DNA of 64,000 nucleotides from an uncultured Candidatus Cenarchaeum sp. (GCA_958295735.1 OY282369.1:124001-188000); one strand, 5' to 3'; numbered from the stretch's first letter, positions 27,001 through 35,595 are shown. A program made the numbers and translations. The notes: a model not told the origin generated them from the sequence alone.

Positions 27001-27299
27001 TACAGGGGTACGGGCCGGGCGCGGGCGGGGAGGCGCCCGACCTGCCGGCCATGGCGTACCACGGCGTGGGCACGGGCGAGGCCGCCATAATGCGCAGGCA
27101 CGGCGTGCCCAGGGGGGCCGCCCCCAGGGTGGGCGAGGCGTACGCGCGGGAACGGCGGGACATACGCGGGGGCGCCCGCGGCATCATGCGGTGGCTGGAG
27201 GGGCTGCCGGGCGGGTCGTGGGGCCCCGGGTCGGGTTCCGGCATGTCGGGCGCGGACTACAAGGAGGTCTGGCGCAGGCTGTCCGGCGCGGGCGCGTGA
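24087..27299 (+). CDS. Degenerate Ski2/Hel308-like SF2 helicase, paralogue 2
   Basis: 1,070 aa from ATG 24,087, chosen by the conserved promoter; the open frame extends far upstream through repeats. Gly/Arg-rich N-terminus, helical N-domain, SF2 core, C-terminal ratchet/HhH-like domains. Motif I region is LPAPCGRT (Lys replaced by Arg, about 333); motif Ib is VLVATPEKLL; motif II is D441-W-A-H in a context (LVVADWAHGTGGAGGLGMELLL) that aligns with DExH-x(n)-RGxxLExLL of Ski2-like enzymes; motif V is ATTETAREIDFP; motif VI is NLAGWAGRID. ATP hydrolysis is probably lost or weak. DWAH subgroup with 3, 4 and 6. Its stop is 63 bp before the TATA-like box of paralogue 3, so the two are tandem but separately promoted. 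Confidence 0.93.
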   Translation: MGTKSPGGGGRGRAAGGGRGAAPRPPAWSFGAEFKRFRKAYSAAAGAADASRIGRAVRPGSPPGPGDRAAEGRVLPIFWAAIAQRAGPAPGAGRGARGAADVAALCREGFCMLAERPLPGGRGEAIPHVLALLAFACAGERHEWMRGWLERNGRAWDARAARGSGRDGRLAEGIYRAVLLMARRSGGDLEAAAGILEGLGGKERPAGAGGRERASLLHLAEAAGLVCAYARRGSPADAGERADAHVEAALSGGDGPEDLDAVAAALRPAFRSMARNSLWTLARRAGGRPGAFAAMLAGSGGPASEMSSPQGLALLDGGLLGPARGTAVAVLPAPCGRTRVAEFRILRALESARGGTAAYAVPTAALAGRVTARLRRDLGSPPLCVGVEDAGGLPCAGGFEEAVAAGKIRADVLVATPEKLLAMLRHPGGKLAGSLALVVADWAHGTGGAGGLGMELLLAEVRDGCPRAGILVMGQSAPDARGMAKWLDPGGPPAIVPEPDPRQCERAVGVCVARGSGRTIGAPPAPPAARRAGAFMTSSRGSSIESSFMPLDTAAGTAWADAAFRAGPARPFRMPRGSAVSRRAVAALFAARLDPSMGALVLGRDPGQAWEIAETMWLNLPELEPDADRRLAARLVGEELGAGFPLVKYLGRGIGVYHPGLPAEVGEVMVGLMEGGRLRALAATTETAREIDFPVPAVVMASRSYRSSPMPARDFWNLAGWAGRIDGPRMGIVGLAAADGPGAAKWAEYAEKAAGAPASSLPGMVRGALEGGGGIDLRRLAEGGGDWAALARYVGRAAGRDPGRAAEGAVAALRRTYGYGKLRPGEREALEAAVGRYAGRPGGGAARLPGASGFPPEALEKAARALESAGIGPGGWSEGMFSPGSGKLPALLGAIESIPGARGDLEAAWPGGAAPREEVCGTVSDWVSGKKVWEIAAARFGGGGIREVATCAEAVRGLAAAVARGTAAAMGIQGYGPGAGGEAPDLPAMAYHGVGTGEAAIMRRHGVPRGAAPRVGEAYARERRDIRGGARGIMRWLEGLPGGSWGPGSGSGMSGADYKEVWRRLSGAGA

Positions 27300-27362
27300 G
27301 GCCGCGCGCCCGCCGGGCGCGGGCGCGGAAGCGCTCCCGTCGATCCGCGCGCGCGGGCGGGG

Positions 27363-27370
27363 TTCATATG
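27363..27370 (+). promoter_or_regulatory. TATA-like box of paralogue 3
   Basis: TTCATATG followed by CGGCGGGC, about 27 bp before ATG 27,394. Confidence 0.6.
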
Positions 27371-27393
27371 CGGCGGGCGGCCGCGGGGCGGCG

Positions 27394-30300
27394 ATGGGGG
27401 CGAAAAGCCGGGGGGGCGGCCGCGGGGCGGGGGGCGGCCGCGGCGTCGGGATCGGGGAGCTGGCGAGGATCTACGCGGAGGCGGTGGAGGCCGCCGACAA
27501 GCGCAAGATCGGCGCGGCGGTGCGGTCCGGCGCCGCGCCGGAGCCCGGGGACGACGAGGCCGTGGAGCGCGCCCTCGCGCCCTGCTGGGCGGCGTTCATG
27601 AACCACGCGGAGTTCGCGCTGGACACGAGCCCCGGGGGCCGCGAGAAGCGCCGCTCGCTGGAATCCATCTGCAGGAGGAGCTTCTGCATCATGGAAGGGC
27701 GCCGCGTGCCCGACGGGCCGAGGGCGGCGTCCTCGCACGTCCTGGCGCTGCTCGCGTACTCCCACATGGGGGAAAGGCCGGAGGACATGCGGCGCTACCT
27801 GGCGGACGGGGCGAACGCGCGCGCGTGGGACGCCGTGGCCGCGGAGGGGGCGGGCCGGGTCGGCCGCCTCGCGACGGGCATCCTCCTGGCCGTGATGCAC
27901 ATGGCCAGGGGGAACGAGGGGGATCTCGGGCGGGCCGAGGGGATCCTGGAAGGGCTGGAAGGCGGCGGGGCGGCGGGCGCCGGCGGGGCGGCGGGCGCCG
28001 GCGGGGCGGCGGGCGCCGGCGGGGCGGCGGGCGCCGGCGGGGCGGCGGGCGCCGGCGGGGCGGCGGGCGCCGGCGGGGCGGCGGGCGCCGGCGGGGCGGC
28101 GGGCGCCGGCTGGCTGGAGGTGCTGCGCCGCCTGGCAGAGTCGGCGCGGCTGGTCTGCGCGCACGCCCGGGACGGGAGCCCGGCGGACGTCGAGGGCCGC
28201 CTGGGCCAGCACGCCGAGAAGGCCGCCGAGGCCCTCGAGGGCGAAGGGCCGAGCGAACTGGGCGCGACCACTATAGTGCTGCGGCACGTGCTCCTGAAGA
28301 TGGCGCGGAACTCGCCGTGGACGCTGGCGCGGCGGGCGGGGGGCCGGCCCGGCGAGTTCGCCGCGATGCTGGCCGGATCGGGGGGCCGCGGCCCCGCCAT
28401 GCCCCACCCGCAGAGGCTGGCGCTGCTGGAAGGGGGGATACTCGATCCCGCCCGCGCGGCCGCCGCGGTGGCGATGCCCGGGCAGGAAGGCGGGGCGAGG
28501 GTCGCCGAGTTCCGCATCCTGCAGGCGCTCGAGTCCGCGCGGGGCGGCACCGCCGCCTACGTCGTCCCATCCGAGGCGATGCTCGGCCGCGTAACGGCGA
28601 GGCTGAGGCGCGATCTCGGGGCCCCGCCGCTGGGCGTGGCGGTGGAAAATGCCGACGGGGCGCCGCGCGCGGGAGGGCCGGCGGGGGCCGATCCCGGCGG
28701 GGCCACGGCGGACGTCCTGGTGGCCACGCCGGGGAGGCTCCTCGCGATGCTGCGGCATCCCGGCGGGAAGCTCGCGGGATCGCTCGCGCTGGTCGTGGCG
28801 GACTGGGCGCACGGGACGGGGGGCGCCGGCGGGCTCGGCATGGAGCTGCTGCTCGCGGAAGTGAGGCGCGACTGCCCGCGGGCCGGCATCCTCGCCATGG
28901 TCCGGTCCGCGCGGGATGCCCGCGGGATAACGGGATGGCTGGATCCCGGCGGCCCGCCGGCGATCGGCCCGGATCCCGACTGGCGGCTGGGCGACCGCGC
29001 CGTCGGGCTGTGCGCCGCCGAGGACGGCGGGGGCCCGATCGGGGCGATCTTCAGGCCGCTGGCGGCGGGCGCGTGGACCGCCCACGCGGATGCGGGGTTC
29101 CGCGCGGGATCGGCCGGCCCGTTCTGGCGGCCCGCGGGCGGCGCCGGGTGGTCCAGGCGCGCGGCGGCCGCCCTGTTCGCGGCGCGGCTCGATCCGCCCG
29201 GGGGGGCGCTGGTGCTGGGGCGGGATCCGGGCCAGGCGTGGGAGATCGCCGAGATGATGTACCGGAACCTGCCGGAACTGGAGCCGGACGCGGGGAGGTC
29301 GCTGGCCGCGAGGCTCGTCGGGGGCGAGCTCGGGGCCGGCTTCCCGCTCGCCAAGTACCTCGGCAGGGGCGTCGGCGTGTACCATTCCGGCATTCCCGCC
29401 GAGATGGGGGAGCTCATGGTGGGGCTCATGGAGGGCGGCGGCCTCCGGGCGCTGGCGGCCACGACGGACGCGGCGCGGGAGATCGACTTTCCGGTTCCCG
29501 CCGTCGTGATGGCGTCGCGCTCGCGCCGCGGCGGGCCGATGCCGCCCGGCGAGTTCTGGAGCCTGGCCGGCAGGGCCGGCCGGCCCGGCCGGCCGCCCAT
29601 CGGGGTGGTGGGGCTGGCCGCGAGGAACCGCGCCGACGCGGACGGGTGGGTCAAGTACGTCGGCAGGGCCGCCTACGCGCGGCAGGCCCCGGCCCTGCGG
29701 CGGATGGTGCGCGGGGCGCTGGGGGGAAAAGGCGGGATGGACCTGCGGCGACTGGCGGAGGGGGGCGGCGACTGGGCCGCCCTCGCGCGGTACGTGGGGC
29801 GCGCGGCGGGCCGGGCCGCCGGCCCCCGGCGGGCCGCCGAGGAGGCGGGGGCCGCGCTGCGGCGGACGTACGGGTACCGCGGGCTGAACGGGCGGGAGCG
29901 GGATGCCCTCGAGGCCGCGGCCGGGAGGTACGCGGGGCGGGCCGGCTGGGACTCTGCCGCGGAGCGCATCTCGGATGCGACCGGCTTTTCCCCGGAGGCG
30001 CTCGGAAAAGCGGCTCGCGCGCTGGAATCGGCGGGCATCGGGCGGGGCGACTGGAATGCGGGCATCATGTTCGCGCCCGGATCGGGGAAACTGCGGGCCC
30101 TCCTGGAGGCCGTGCGGTCGATTCCCGAGGCGCGGAGGGACCTGGAGATCCCCGCGGCGGGGCGGGCCGCCCCGATCGGGGAGATCTGCGGGATGGTGTC
30201 GGACTGGGTCTCGGGCAGGGGGATCGCGGAGATCGCGGCGGCCCGCTTCGGGGGGAAGGGGGCGGGGCAGGTGGCCGAGTGCGTGGAGGGCGTGCGGAGG

Positions 30301-30648
30301 GCGGCCGGCGCGGTAGCCAGGGGGATGTCCGCCGTCCAGGGGATGCCGGGGTCTGGGCTCGACGCGGGCGCGGGCGGGGACGGGGGGGCGCTAAGCCTGC
30401 CGGCCATGGCGTACCACGGCGTGGGCACGGAGGAGGCCGCCATAATGCGCAGGCACGGCGTGCCCAGGGGGGCCGCCCCCAGGGTGGGCGAGGCGTACGC
30501 GCGGGAGCGGCGCGGGATCCGCGGCGGCTCCGGCATCATGCGGTGGCTGGAGGGGCTGCCGGGCGACGCGTGGCGGCCGGGTTCCGGCTCCGCCGTGTCG
30601 GGCGCGGACTACAAGGAGGTCTGGCGCAGGCTGGCCGGCGCGGGCTGA
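27394..30648 (+). CDS. Degenerate Ski2/Hel308-like SF2 helicase, paralogue 3
   Basis: 1,084 aa from ATG 27,394. Same architecture as the other paralogues, but the N-domain contains a low-complexity insert of GGAAGA repeats (about residues 191-238) encoded by an 18-bp tandem repeat. Motif I is essentially gone (MPGQEGGARVAEF); motif Ib is VLVATPGRLL; motif II is D470-W-A-H; motif VI is SLAGRAGRPG, the closest to canonical GRxGRxG in the DWAH group. The C-terminus ends GADYKEVWRRLAGAG, a family hallmark. It directly follows paralogue 2. Likely a non-hydrolysing or weak ATPase; role unknown, defence inferred from location. Confidence 0.93.
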   Translation: MGAKSRGGGRGAGGGRGVGIGELARIYAEAVEAADKRKIGAAVRSGAAPEPGDDEAVERALAPCWAAFMNHAEFALDTSPGGREKRRSLESICRRSFCIMEGRRVPDGPRAASSHVLALLAYSHMGERPEDMRRYLADGANARAWDAVAAEGAGRVGRLATGILLAVMHMARGNEGDLGRAEGILEGLEGGGAAGAGGAAGAGGAAGAGGAAGAGGAAGAGGAAGAGGAAGAGGAAGAGWLEVLRRLAESARLVCAHARDGSPADVEGRLGQHAEKAAEALEGEGPSELGATTIVLRHVLLKMARNSPWTLARRAGGRPGEFAAMLAGSGGRGPAMPHPQRLALLEGGILDPARAAAAVAMPGQEGGARVAEFRILQALESARGGTAAYVVPSEAMLGRVTARLRRDLGAPPLGVAVENADGAPRAGGPAGADPGGATADVLVATPGRLLAMLRHPGGKLAGSLALVVADWAHGTGGAGGLGMELLLAEVRRDCPRAGILAMVRSARDARGITGWLDPGGPPAIGPDPDWRLGDRAVGLCAAEDGGGPIGAIFRPLAAGAWTAHADAGFRAGSAGPFWRPAGGAGWSRRAAAALFAARLDPPGGALVLGRDPGQAWEIAEMMYRNLPELEPDAGRSLAARLVGGELGAGFPLAKYLGRGVGVYHSGIPAEMGELMVGLMEGGGLRALAATTDAAREIDFPVPAVVMASRSRRGGPMPPGEFWSLAGRAGRPGRPPIGVVGLAARNRADADGWVKYVGRAAYARQAPALRRMVRGALGGKGGMDLRRLAEGGGDWAALARYVGRAAGRAAGPRRAAEEAGAALRRTYGYRGLNGRERDALEAAAGRYAGRAGWDSAAERISDATGFSPEALGKAARALESAGIGRGDWNAGIMFAPGSGKLRALLEAVRSIPEARRDLEIPAAGRAAPIGEICGMVSDWVSGRGIAEIAAARFGGKGAGQVAECVEGVRRAAGAVARGMSAVQGMPGSGLDAGAGGDGGALSLPAMAYHGVGTEEAAIMRRHGVPRGAAPRVGEAYARERRGIRGGSGIMRWLEGLPGDAWRPGSGSAVSGADYKEVWRRLAGAG
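27964..28110. repeat. 18-bp coding tandem repeat in paralogue 3
   Basis: About eight exact copies of GGCGGGGCGGCGGGCGCC, encoding (GGAAGA)n. Absent from the other six paralogues. In-frame length variation is expected. Confidence 0.9.
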
Positions 30649-30890
30649 GGGGCGGGCGGGCGGCGGGGCCCGGGATGCCGGAGCCGCGGAACGAGCCGGC
30701 GCCGAAGGTCCCGGGGGGCCGCCGCGCGCGGGGCCGGCCGCCTCCCCGCCGGGGCGAATTCGGATCGGCGGGGGCGCCTCCGCGCCCGCGGCCGGCGGGC
30801 GCGCGGACTCCGGCGCGCCCGCGTGCTTTTCCCCGCGCTCCGGCCGATCTCCCGGAAGGGGCCCGGTTCCGAGTTTGCCAGCGGGGCCGC

Positions 30891-31346
30891 TCACGGCAAC
30901 AGGCGGCGCCCGCCCCTCGCGGGATGCTTTCCCGCGCGCTTTCCCGCGCGCTTTCCCGCGCGCTTTCCCGCGCGCGGGCCTCGCGGCGCGCTCCGCGCAT
31001 CTACCCTTATTTCTTCCCACGGCGTCAGCAGCCCGGCCTCGGCATCTTTCTTGCTCTTCCGGATCTGCCGCATGAGGTCCTTGTCCGCCATTATGAGCAG
31101 GGTCTCCACGAGCCCGTCCGACAGCGCGGGGGGCGTGGTTTTTTTGCCCCCGAAGACGTCGACGTGGATCTTCTCCATGGAGGACACCGGCCGCGGGGAG
31201 CACGAGGCATCGGACAGCATGAAGAACGCCGCGCTGTCCACGGGGCCGTCGAGCGTCCCCGCCAGCGCGCCGTAGTCTTCCGGGAAGTTCGGCGGCACGG
31301 GGGGCAGCGGAAATTCCGTCGTCCTGCCCGCGATCCTCACCGGCAC
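30891..31346 (-). CDS. Small protein with antitoxin-like C-terminal segment, 151 aa
   Basis: GTG at 31,346, two bases after the TGA of the upstream gene (31,348-31,824), so co-transcribed. The centre reads LIMADKDLMRQIRKSKKDAEAG then LLTPWEEIRVD. This resembles the C-terminal half of many Phd/RelB-type archaeal antitoxins (ADxxLxxxxxxxxxxxxxGxxxPWEEV), but the N-terminal part (TTEFPLPPVPPNFPEDYGAL) is different and unassigned. The last ~25 residues, AGKRAGKRAGK..., come from a 12-bp tandem repeat and are probably a late extension. With the GPYS-domain partner it could form a toxin-antitoxin-like or two-component defence locus (inference). Confidence 0.6.
   Translation of the reverse strand: MPVRIAGRTTEFPLPPVPPNFPEDYGALAGTLDGPVDSAAFFMLSDASCSPRPVSSMEKIHVDVFGGKKTTPPALSDGLVETLLIMADKDLMRQIRKSKKDAEAGLLTPWEEIRVDARSAPRGPRAGKRAGKRAGKRAGKHPARGGRRLLP
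30927..30974. repeat. 12-bp tandem repeat at 3' end of the antitoxin-like gene
   Basis: Four copies of CTTTCCCGCGCG, read on the minus strand as repeating AGKR. In frame. Confidence 0.8.
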
Positions 31347-31347
31347 G

Positions 31348-31824
31348 TCATATCAGCCCCCGTTCCCTGAGCTCCTTCCAGCCGCTCCCGCGCCGCTCTT
31401 CCGTGGTGTACGGCTGCTTTTTCGCCACGCGCGACAGTATCTCGGACTTCGTCATGCCCGGGTAGATCTTCTTCAAGGAATGGATCGATGCGAGGATCTC
31501 GAGCCGATCCGCATCGTCCCCCTTGTCCGCCATGAAGCTCGCGAACTCGGCGAACCTGGACCGGACCGCCCCGGAGGCGAACGAGCCGGGCGGCATGATC
31601 CCGTAGATCTCCCGCAGCGCGAACCCGTCCCTGGCGAGGCGCGGCGAGTACGGCCCGCGGATGTACCACGAAAACCTGTACCCCAGGTAGACGCCGAACG
31701 ACTGCAGCAGGTAGACCGTCCCCTGCAGCCTCAGCCTCCCCTCGGGGCTGGACACGTCGAAGTTGCCGATGCTCCGCATGACCAGCCCCAGCTCCAGCAC
31801 CGCGCGCTCCACCTCCTCCGCCAC
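31348..31824 (-). CDS. Panacea-like GPYS-domain protein, 158 aa
   Basis: GTG at 31,824 lies about 33 bp after a TATA-like GTATATGC (31,853-31,860). The core reads LQGTVYLLQSFGVYLGYRFSWYIRGPYSPRLARDG. The pattern YLLQ-G-x-LGYxFxWYxxGPYSxxLxxD is that of SocA/Panacea-related and similar archaeal proteins, which often neutralise toxins or sit in defence loci. The C-terminal part (YPGMTKSEILSRVAKKQPYT...GWKELRERGLI) is helical and basic. It is divergent from helicase-like paralogue 4 and overlaps or abuts the antitoxin-like gene. Function not proven; assignment is by motif. Confidence 0.65.
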   Translation of the reverse strand: MAEEVERAVLELGLVMRSIGNFDVSSPEGRLRLQGTVYLLQSFGVYLGYRFSWYIRGPYSPRLARDGFALREIYGIMPPGSFASGAVRSRFAEFASFMADKGDDADRLEILASIHSLKKIYPGMTKSEILSRVAKKQPYTTEERRGSGWKELRERGLI

Positions 31825-31852
31825 GCCGGGCGCCCCGCGGCCAACTATTTGT

Positions 31853-31860
31853 GCATATAC
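31853..31860 (-). promoter_or_regulatory. TATA-like box of the GPYS-domain gene
   Basis: GTATATGC on the minus strand, AT-rich against strongly GC-rich surroundings; divergent to the promoter of paralogue 4. Confidence 0.5.
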
Positions 31861-32060
31861 TTTCGGGGGTTCCGCGGGGCCGGCGCCCCCGCCCCCCGCC
31901 CCCGGATCCGCGGCGCGGCGCCCCGCGCCCGGATCGCCCCGGCCGCCCCCGCTCCCGCCGCGCTCCCGCCGCGGCCGCGGGGCCGCCCGCGGGTTCCCGG
32001 GGGCGGGGGGCCCGGAACCCCGGCCGGCGGCGCCCCGGGCGGCCGGGAACCCCGGCCGGC

Positions 32061-32113
32061 GGCGCGCGGGACGGCGCGCGGGACGGCGCGCGGGACGGCG
32101 CGCGGGACGGCGC
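32061..32113. repeat. 12-bp tandem repeat upstream of paralogue 4
   Basis: Four copies plus of GGCGCGCGGGAC, ending a few bases before the TATA-like box at 32,121. Copy number could alter the promoter-proximal sequence. Confidence 0.8.
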
Positions 32114-32120
32114 GGCGGGG

Positions 32121-32128
32121 TTAATATG
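32121..32128 (+). promoter_or_regulatory. TATA-like box of paralogue 4
   Basis: TTAATATG followed by CGGCGGGGCGGC, about 28 bp before ATG 32,153. Confidence 0.6.
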
Positions 32129-32152
32129 CGGCGGGGCGGCCCCGGCCCGGCC

Positions 32153-35100
32153 ATGGGGGCGAAGGGAGGGCCGGGGGGCCGCCGCGGCATCGGGGCGGCG
32201 CGGCGCCCCCCCGCCGCGGCGGGGCCCGGCGGAAAGGGCGGCGCCGCGGGGGGGCGGCTGTGGAGCGACTACCGGGCGGCGGTAGTAGCCTCCGACAAGG
32301 CCAGGATCAACTGGGCGGTGCGGCCCGGCGCCGCGCCCGGGCCGGGGGATGCCGCGGCCGTGGAGCGCATCCTCCCGAAATTCGCCGGGGCGCTCGCGCT
32401 GCACATGGAGCTGGGGCAGTACCTGGATCCCGCGCCGTACTCGGGCAGGGATGTCCGCAGGTCGAGCCGCGACATCGCCGGCGTGTGCAGGGAAGGCTTC
32501 CGCTTGGCGGCGGCGCTCCCCCTGCCCGGCGAGCCGCGGAAGATGTCCCTGCACGTCCTGACGGTCCTCGCGTACGCCTGCGCGGGGGAAAGGCGGGAGT
32601 GGATTCGGGGCTACCTGGAGGCGAACGGGAACGCGTGGGACGCCGCGGCCCCGGGGAAGGCGGGCGGGAACGCCCGCGCGCTGGCGGCCGTGTACGAGGC
32701 CGTGCTGCTCATGGCCAGGGGGGGCGCGGGGGATCTCGAGCGGGCCGCGGGGATCCTGGAAGGGGCGTCGGGGGGTGAATGCCCCGGGCCGGGGAGGGGG
32801 AAGGACGCGGCCTCCCGCGAGCTCTACTCGCTGCGCCACCTGGCCAGGGCGGCGGAGCTGGTCTGCGAGCACATGCGGCGCGGGAGCCCGGAGGACGCGG
32901 GGGAGCACGCGGACTCGCACGTGCTGGGGGCCCTGTCCTACTACGAGGGGTCGATGCGCGTGGATGCCCCGTCCAACAGGAAGGGGTCGACGGAGGTGGA
33001 CGCGATCGCCGGGGCGCTGAGGCCCGTGCTCGGGACGATGGCGGCGGACCCGGCGGGGCGGCGGGGCGGGAGGCCGCGCGGGCCGGCCCGCGGGTCCGCC
33101 GTGGCCGTGCTGCCCGCTCCCGCCCGCAGGACGGGGGCGGCCGTGCCCCGGATAGCGAGGGCGCTCGAGTCCGTTCGGGGCGGCACCGCGGCCTACGTCG
33201 TCCCCACGGAGGCGCTGGCCGGCCGCGTGGCGGCGAGGCTGAGGCGCGATCCCTGGGCCCTGCGGGCGGGCGCGGTCGTGGAGAACGCCGGCGGGGCGCC
33301 GTCCCGCCCGGGGGCGGGCCCCGGCGGGATCCGCGCGGACGTCCTGGTGGCCACGCCGGAAAAGATGCTCGAGATGCTGCGGCGGCCGGGAGGAAAGCTC
33401 GCGGGGTCGCTCGCGCTGGTCGTGGCGGACTGGGCGCACGGGATGGGGGGCGCCGGCGGGCTCGGCCTGGAGCTGCTGCTCGCGGAGGTGAAGGACAGCT
33501 GCCCGCGGGCCGGCATCCTCGTCATGTGCCAGTCCGCGCGGGATGCCCGCGGGATGGCGGAGTGGCTGGATCCCCGCCGCCCGAGGGCGATCGTCCCGGA
33601 TCTCGACGTGCGGCAGGGCGAGCGCGCGGTCGGGCTGTGCGGCGGCTCGGTCGGCAGGCGCGGGATCCAGGCGATCTTCATCCCGGTGCCGACGGGCGCG
33701 ATGACCGCCTGCGCGGAGGCGGAGTTCCGCGCCGGGCCGCCGGGCCCGTTCGCGCTGCCCCCTGGCCGCGCCGGGCGGTCGGGCCGCGCGACGGCCGCCC
33801 TCTTCGCGTCCAGGCTCGATCCGTCCGCGAGCGTGCTGGCGCTGGGGCGGGATCCGGGCCAGGCGTGGGAGATCGCGGAGATGATGCTCCGGAACCTGCC
33901 CGAACTGGAGCCGGACGCGGGGAGGGCGCTGGCCGCGAGGCTCGCGGAGGGGGAGCTCGGGGCCGGCTTCCCGCTCGCCAAATGCCTCGGCAGGGGAATC
34001 GGCGTGTACCATTCGGGAATCCCCGACGAGATCGGGGAGCTCATGGTATTGCTGACGGAGGGCGGCCGCCTCCGCGCGCTGGCGGCCACGACCGAGATCG
34101 CGCGGGAGATCGACTTTCCGGTGTCCGCCGTGGTGCCGGCGTCGCGCCGGTACCGCGGCGCGCCGATGCCGCGGGGCGAGTTCTGGGACCTGGCCGGCTG
34201 GGCCGGCGGGATCGGCGCGGCGCCCGTGGGAGTGGTGGGGCTGTCCTCCGGGAGCAGGGACGATGCGGTCAAGTGGATCAAGTACGCCGGGGCGCCGGCC
34301 AGGCGGCCGGCCTCGGCCCTGCCGGGGATGGTGCGCGGGGCGCTGAAGGAGGGGGGCGGGGGGATGGACCTGCGGCGGCTGGCCGAGGGGGGCGGCGACT
34401 GGGCCGCCCTCGCCCGGTACGTGGGGCGCGCGGTGGGGCGCGCGGCGGGCCGGGACCCCGGGCGGGCCGCCGAGGAGGCGGGGCTCGCGCTGCGGCGGAC
34501 GTACGGGCACGGCATGCTCCGGCCTCCGGAGCGGGAGGCCCTCGAGGCAGCGGTCGGGAGGTACGCGGGGCGGCCCGGCGGGGACCCGCGCCCCCCCGGC
34601 GCGGGCGGCCTTTCCCCGGAGGCCGGGGCGGCGCGCGCGCTGGAGTCGGCCGGCATCTGGCGGGGCGGCCTGGACGCGAAAAGCCTGTTCTCGCCCGCGG
34701 CGGAAAAGCTGCCGGCCCTCATGGGGGCGATCGGGTCCATACCGGAGGTGCGGAGGGACCTGGAGGCCGCCGCGCCGGGCCGGGCCGCCGCGGGGGAGGA
34801 GATCTGCGGGACCGTGCGCGACTGGGTCTCCGGCAGGGGAATCGGGGAGATCGCGGCGGCCCGCTTCGGGGGCCGGGGCGCGGGGGAGGTGGCCGCGTGC
34901 GTGGAGGCCGTGCGGGGGATAGCCGGCGCGGCGGCCCGGGGGACGGCCGCGGCCATGGAGCAGTGGCCCGGCGGGGGCGTGGAAAAGGGGGCGCCCGACC
35001 TGCCCGCCATGATCCACTACGGCGTGGACACGGACGAGGCCGTCGTGATGCGCAGGCACGGCGTGCCCAGGGGGGCCGCGCCCAGGGTGGGCGAGGCGTT

Positions 35101-35263
35101 CGGGCGGGAGGCGCGGGAGATCCGCGGCAGCTCCGGCATCATGCGGTGGCTGGAGGGGCTGCCGGGCGCGTCGTGGGGCCCCACGTCCGGCTCCGGCGTG
35201 TCGGGCGCGGACTACAAGAGGGTCTGGCGCAGGCTGGCCGGCGCGGCCCCCGGGGACGACTGA
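32153..35263 (+). CDS. Degenerate Ski2/Hel308-like SF2 helicase, paralogue 4
   Basis: 1,036 aa from ATG 32,153. Closest to paralogue 6. Both lack about 35 residues just before motif I: the other copies' MARNSxWTLARRAGGRPGxF...PQxLALLxGG segment, including the Q-motif-like PQ, is replaced by MAADPAGRRGGRPRGPARG (near residue 295). Motif I is LPAPARRTG; motif II is D426-W-A-H; motif VI is DLAGWAGGIG, losing both arginines of GRxGR. Together these make it one of the most eroded copies. Ends LAGAAPGDD. It is divergent from the GPYS-domain/antitoxin-like pair, with a short 12-bp repeat between them. The 3' flank (35,264-35,345) is shared with paralogue 5. Confidence 0.92.
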   Translation: MGAKGGPGGRRGIGAARRPPAAAGPGGKGGAAGGRLWSDYRAAVVASDKARINWAVRPGAAPGPGDAAAVERILPKFAGALALHMELGQYLDPAPYSGRDVRRSSRDIAGVCREGFRLAAALPLPGEPRKMSLHVLTVLAYACAGERREWIRGYLEANGNAWDAAAPGKAGGNARALAAVYEAVLLMARGGAGDLERAAGILEGASGGECPGPGRGKDAASRELYSLRHLARAAELVCEHMRRGSPEDAGEHADSHVLGALSYYEGSMRVDAPSNRKGSTEVDAIAGALRPVLGTMAADPAGRRGGRPRGPARGSAVAVLPAPARRTGAAVPRIARALESVRGGTAAYVVPTEALAGRVAARLRRDPWALRAGAVVENAGGAPSRPGAGPGGIRADVLVATPEKMLEMLRRPGGKLAGSLALVVADWAHGMGGAGGLGLELLLAEVKDSCPRAGILVMCQSARDARGMAEWLDPRRPRAIVPDLDVRQGERAVGLCGGSVGRRGIQAIFIPVPTGAMTACAEAEFRAGPPGPFALPPGRAGRSGRATAALFASRLDPSASVLALGRDPGQAWEIAEMMLRNLPELEPDAGRALAARLAEGELGAGFPLAKCLGRGIGVYHSGIPDEIGELMVLLTEGGRLRALAATTEIAREIDFPVSAVVPASRRYRGAPMPRGEFWDLAGWAGGIGAAPVGVVGLSSGSRDDAVKWIKYAGAPARRPASALPGMVRGALKEGGGGMDLRRLAEGGGDWAALARYVGRAVGRAAGRDPGRAAEEAGLALRRTYGHGMLRPPEREALEAAVGRYAGRPGGDPRPPGAGGLSPEAGAARALESAGIWRGGLDAKSLFSPAAEKLPALMGAIGSIPEVRRDLEAAAPGRAAAGEEICGTVRDWVSGRGIGEIAAARFGGRGAGEVAACVEAVRGIAGAAARGTAAAMEQWPGGGVEKGAPDLPAMIHYGVDTDEAVVMRRHGVPRGAAPRVGEAFGREAREIRGSSGIMRWLEGLPGASWGPTSGSGVSGADYKRVWRRLAGAAPGDD

Positions 35264-35345
35264 GGCGGGCGGGCGCCGAATGCCCCGCGCGCGGGGCGCC
35301 GGAAGGCCGGCCGCTTTCCGCACACGGCCGAACCTGGCGGGGGCG
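35264..35345. repeat. 3' flank shared by paralogues 4 and 5 (copy 1)
   Basis: GGCGGGCGGGCGCCGAATGC, a CCCCGCGCGCGGGG palindrome, then CCGGAAGGCCGGCCGCTTTC, repeated at 41,129-41,213. The palindrome could act as a 3'-end hairpin. Confidence 0.65.
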
Positions 35346-35595
35346 AGGCCAGGAAGTCGGCGATGCGCGGATCTTCCGAGTCCGTCCCCAGGCCGAACCG
35401 GGCGGGGGCGGGGCAAGGCTGGGAAGGCCCGCAGCGGCAGGCCGAGGCGGCCGGCGCGGGATCCTGCGCCGGCCCGCAAGGAAGCGCGTGGCGCCGTCCG
35501 CATTCGCGGCGCTTATGATCGGCCCCGCGCCGGCGATTGTCGGGCGGGTGTGGCCGAGCGGAGCCGCCGCCCCCAATGCGCGAAATGGAACACTG
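35346..35595. other. GC-rich to AT-richer transition, no gene seen
   Basis: Composition falls sharply after about 35,580, marking the border of the restriction-modification island. Confidence 0.5.

Noticed and set aside
31337-35503. 1,388-aa minus-strand open frame opposite paralogue 4
   Set aside because: It is antisense to a gene with conserved domains, is Arg/Pro/Ala-rich, has no motif, and arises from GC-biased codons; similar frames oppose every paralogue.
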